Positions 61,508 to 64,000 of a stretch of 64,000 bases of DNA are shown here, one piece after another (within the stretch, counting starts at the first letter, position 1; every line of letters starts with the position of its first letter). The DNA is from Ahaetulla prasina (taxonomy: Eukaryota > Chordata > Lepidosauria > Squamata > Colubridae): assembly GCF_028640845.1 (NCBI RefSeq), contig NC_080542.1, forward strand, positions 62,943,064 to 63,007,063, written 5' to 3'. Both the position numbers and the translations under genes were made by a program. Below the pieces are notes generated by a model. The model did not search any database. It saw only the letters and a program-made list of their open reading frames with translations, and was not told where the DNA came from.

Positions 61508-62726
61508 ATACACTGTATTAATTAATACACTGTACACAGGGTAACCGGGAGAATATTAAAAAATAATTGTTTGCGTATGAATTCAAGATAAATGAAAATT
61601 GCTACCCATAAATTGTGCTTCTGGTCACTTTGTTATATGGAAATATGAGTAGGCTCTGTCAAGAGAAACTATCAGGTACAAAAGACTAGGTCAACATAAG
61701 AATGTGCTAAAGGTTATTTATTACTAAAAAGTCTATGCACAAAAACCTTCTCAAAAAATGGTGAGGACTTGCTTAGAGTTAGATAAGAATCAACAGAATT
61801 CAAGAAGTGTATGTTTGTGGCTATGTAGGGATTCAAGGCTGAACCCTCTTTTAACTCCACCCCCAGGTTCTGTCACTCCTTCTTCTACAGAAACATAGGG
61901 TAAGTTGAATATGGTGGGAATAGAGTCCATATAAGTATTCTATATGAGGTGCACCACAGCATTATGATAAGCAAATGATATTCTTTAGTGTGAAAGACAT
62001 GGCTAGGCTGATGGCAATTGGGAAATTTCAAACTGGGTAATTTAAAAGGGGCAAGCCACGAAGGAGGAACCAGGAAACTAAGGCCATTAGTGTGATCAGC
62101 TAAAGTTATATGTTTGACAGGCGAACATTTATAATAGTTTCATGTTAGCCTATATGAGCAGGGTGATTGTGACAGATCATACAACTTCAGTCTGGTGCCC
62201 ATTGGCTCTACCACAGAACAGAAAACAATACAATTTCAGTGTATGGTATCTCTCATCAAAGTATGTGCAGGTTATAAAAATAAACTTCACATAGTTGATA
62301 AGGCTCAGTATTGTTTTTGTTATTACATTTTATTATTGTATTTTAAATACTATTTATTATAAAAGCTGTGCTTATTAAGAACACAATTACAGGGAAGTCC
62401 AAATCTGTATCTGACTAATATTTTTATTATTACAAATCAAAGTGATACCAAACTGCCAGCTTTTAAGTTTTTCTGAACTCTTCCTCAAGAAAAAGAATAA
62501 GGAAGAAACTGGAGGATGGTCTGACGTTCATATTAAGTCCAAGTTTAAGTTACATTTTCCATTCAGGAAATGAAAATACAACGGTCATGGCTGAGAGGCC
62601 ATATCTGAAAAATTATGTCATTATATAATTATTTATAAAAATGAACATTTCTCCAAGAATTATAATGTATTGATCTGCTAAGAACAATAGTGCTTATTGC
62701 AAAGTCTTTCCTCAGCATGAAATTTC
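61508..62726. other. AT-rich spacer, nothing recognised
   Basis: About 1.2 kb with no recognisable repeat ends or coding relics. Confidence 0.4.
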
Positions 62727-64000
62727 AGCCATATTGGACTTAATTCTCACTAACAGAGATGAAGCGATAGAAGGTGTTGAGGCTACAAGAACCGTGATCA
62801 TGGAGTATTGGAATTCAACATTATGCAAGCACAAACAATAGAACAAAATCAAACTAGTGTCTTGGACTTTAAGAGAGCTAATTTCAATAAACTTAGAGTT
62901 TGGGAAGGATTCCATGGATGAGAATCCTCAAGGGGAAAACAACTTGTATAGCACAATGTAGTACAATAGCAATGAAGAAGCTTTCAAAAGAAACCTGCAT
63001 AAAAATTCTCTGCCAAATTGAAAAATAAAAAGGACAAGTATAAAAAGTGGAAAGAGGGGCACATAACTAAGCCAGAATACTCTGTTTCCCTGAAAATGAG
63101 ACCCAACTGGAAAATGAGGCCTAGCATGATTTTTCAGGATGCTCGTAATATAAGCCCTAACCCAAAAATAAGCTCCAGTTAAGATCATCAGCAGACGAAG
63201 GCATTTAGTACTATATTTTCCCAAAATAAGACCTAAGTGGAAAATAAGCCATAATGTGTCTTTTGGAGCAAAAATTAATATAAGATCCAGTCTTATTTTG
63301 GGAGAAACATGGTAAATGTAAATGTCAGCAAATAGCCCAAGCCTGCAAAAATGAAGTGAGAAAAGCTAAGGCTCACAACGAACAAAAGCTTGTGACAAAA
63401 GTAAAAAAATAACAAAAAAAGCTTCTTCCAACATGTTAAAAACAAGAAAAATGTCAAGGAAACAATTGGTCTGTTGCTGGGAGAAAGTGGCAAGAAGGTG
63501 ACAAGAACAAGGAGAAAGCAGAACTACTTAACTCATTTTTTGCAACTGTCTTTACACAAAGGGAAAAAACAGTTGAACCTATTAAAAACAGCACCACAAA
63601 AAACAGATTAGGAACACAAGTTAAAATAGGGAAGAAAATGGTAAGTGAGCATTTGTCTATCCTAGATGAAATTACCAGGACTGTTCTGAAGGAACTGGCA
63701 GACAAGGTCTCAGAACCACTGAACAATATCTTTCAAAGATACTGGAACCACAGAGAACTGCCAGAGGACTGGAATATAGCTGATATAGTTCCCATATTCA
63801 AAAAAGGGGGGGAAATAGATCCAGGAAACTACAGACCTATCAACCTGACCTTAATACTAGGGAAGATTCTGGAAAAGATAATCAAGCAACAAATCAACGA
63901 ACACCTAGAAACAAACAAAATAATAACCAAAAGCCAACATGGATTTGTCAAAAATAGATCATGCCACACTAATCTTATTGCATTCTTTGAGAAAGTAACG
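62727..64000 (+). pseudogene. CR1 LINE, endonuclease end to reverse transcriptase start, runs off the window
   Basis: On the plus strand: AILDLILTNRDEAIEGVEAT (62733-62792), EQNQTSVLDFKRANFNKLR (62841-62900), linker with KDKYKKWKEG-like sequence, then after the 63078-63314 element KAHNEQKLVTKVK, FQHVKNKKNVKETIGLLLGE, the reverse transcriptase N-terminus (TVLKELADKVSEPLNNIFQR, ELPEDWNIADIVPIFKKGGE, DPGNYRPINLTLILGKILEK) and NKIITKSQHGFVKNRSCHTN at the end. A segment with GPDGLHPK is missing (about 63660-63680). Several frameshifts mean no full frame. It is the same family as 32217-33855. Confidence 0.85.
63078..63314. mobile_element. Terminal-inverted-repeat element, 237 bp, TA ends, inside CR1
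   Basis: The left end TACTCTGTTTCCCTGAAAAT and the right end ATTTTGGGAGAAACATGGTA are inverted repeats with mismatches. The left-end motif recurs inside as TACTATATTTTCCCAAAATA near 63210. CR1 sequence on both sides is continuous with TA at the junction. This suggests a Tc1/mariner-like TA target, by inference. No transposase is present. Confidence 0.7.

Overview
This window looks like intergenic DNA of a squamate reptile, most likely a snake. It holds no host protein-coding gene or functional RNA gene that I can support. The evidence for a squamate is the repeat mix: abundant young L2-clade LINEs, CR1 LINEs, tRNA-headed SINEs whose 3' end resembles Bov-B (Sauria-SINE type), a Penelope-like element, L1 remnants, short hAT-like elements with 8-bp target duplications, and LINE 3' tails that run into (AATAG)n microsatellites.

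Layout. 1-1087: Ty3/gypsy gag and LTR on the minus strand, interrupted by L2 copy A (1088-2054). 2071-3885: a minisatellite, two small terminal-inverted-repeat elements and a long AT-rich hairpin. 4851-11451: a decayed endogenous retrovirus on the plus strand (leader, gag, protease, start of reverse transcriptase), split by near-full-length L2 copy B (minus, 6738-11297) and then by a solo LTR (minus, 11452-12020) with a 5-bp target duplication. 12245-16880: a gypsy RNase H piece, two Sauria-type SINEs, and a Rex1/CR1-group LINE with an 801-bp hAT-like insertion. 17765-19848: a CR1 fragment carrying a (TCCTA)n array and L2 copy C. 19849-26390: mixed LINE relics, palindromes, SINEs and an 868-bp hAT-like element. 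26391-33855: a CR1 element on the minus strand holding a 4.7-kb full-length L2 (copy D, plus) with its GC-rich 5' region. 34051-39276: small elements, L2 copy E, and CR1 and SINE fragments. 39985-44178: a CR1 element holding a 2.2-kb L1-like ORF1-only insertion (20-bp target duplication) and a second solo LTR. 45152-46901: L2 copy F with the longest open reverse transcriptase frame (501 codons). 47635-51350: SINEs, a 243-bp hAT-like element and L2 copy G. 52135-57255: an L1 whose 5' part is inverted, holding a short L2, a Penelope-like element with reverse transcriptase and GIY-YIG endonuclease, and a Rex1-like tail. 57687-64000: a 320-bp palindrome, a divergent L2, a SINE, two more Rex1-like tails with pentanucleotide arrays, and a CR1 fragment that runs out of the window.

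The coding relics do not form a pathway. Each is an independent retrotransposon, and the nesting gives relative ages: retrovirus, CR1, gypsy and L1 copies are hosts, and L2, hAT-like elements, the solo LTRs and the Penelope-like element are later arrivals. The items most worth a second look are the Penelope-like element with 59-bp inverted termini and a hammerhead-like motif, the ORF1-only L1-like insertion, a lesion shared by three L2 copies in the reverse transcriptase palm, and a 334-bp insert with a 15-bp duplication but no poly(A). I found no convincing evidence of a wholly new biological system.
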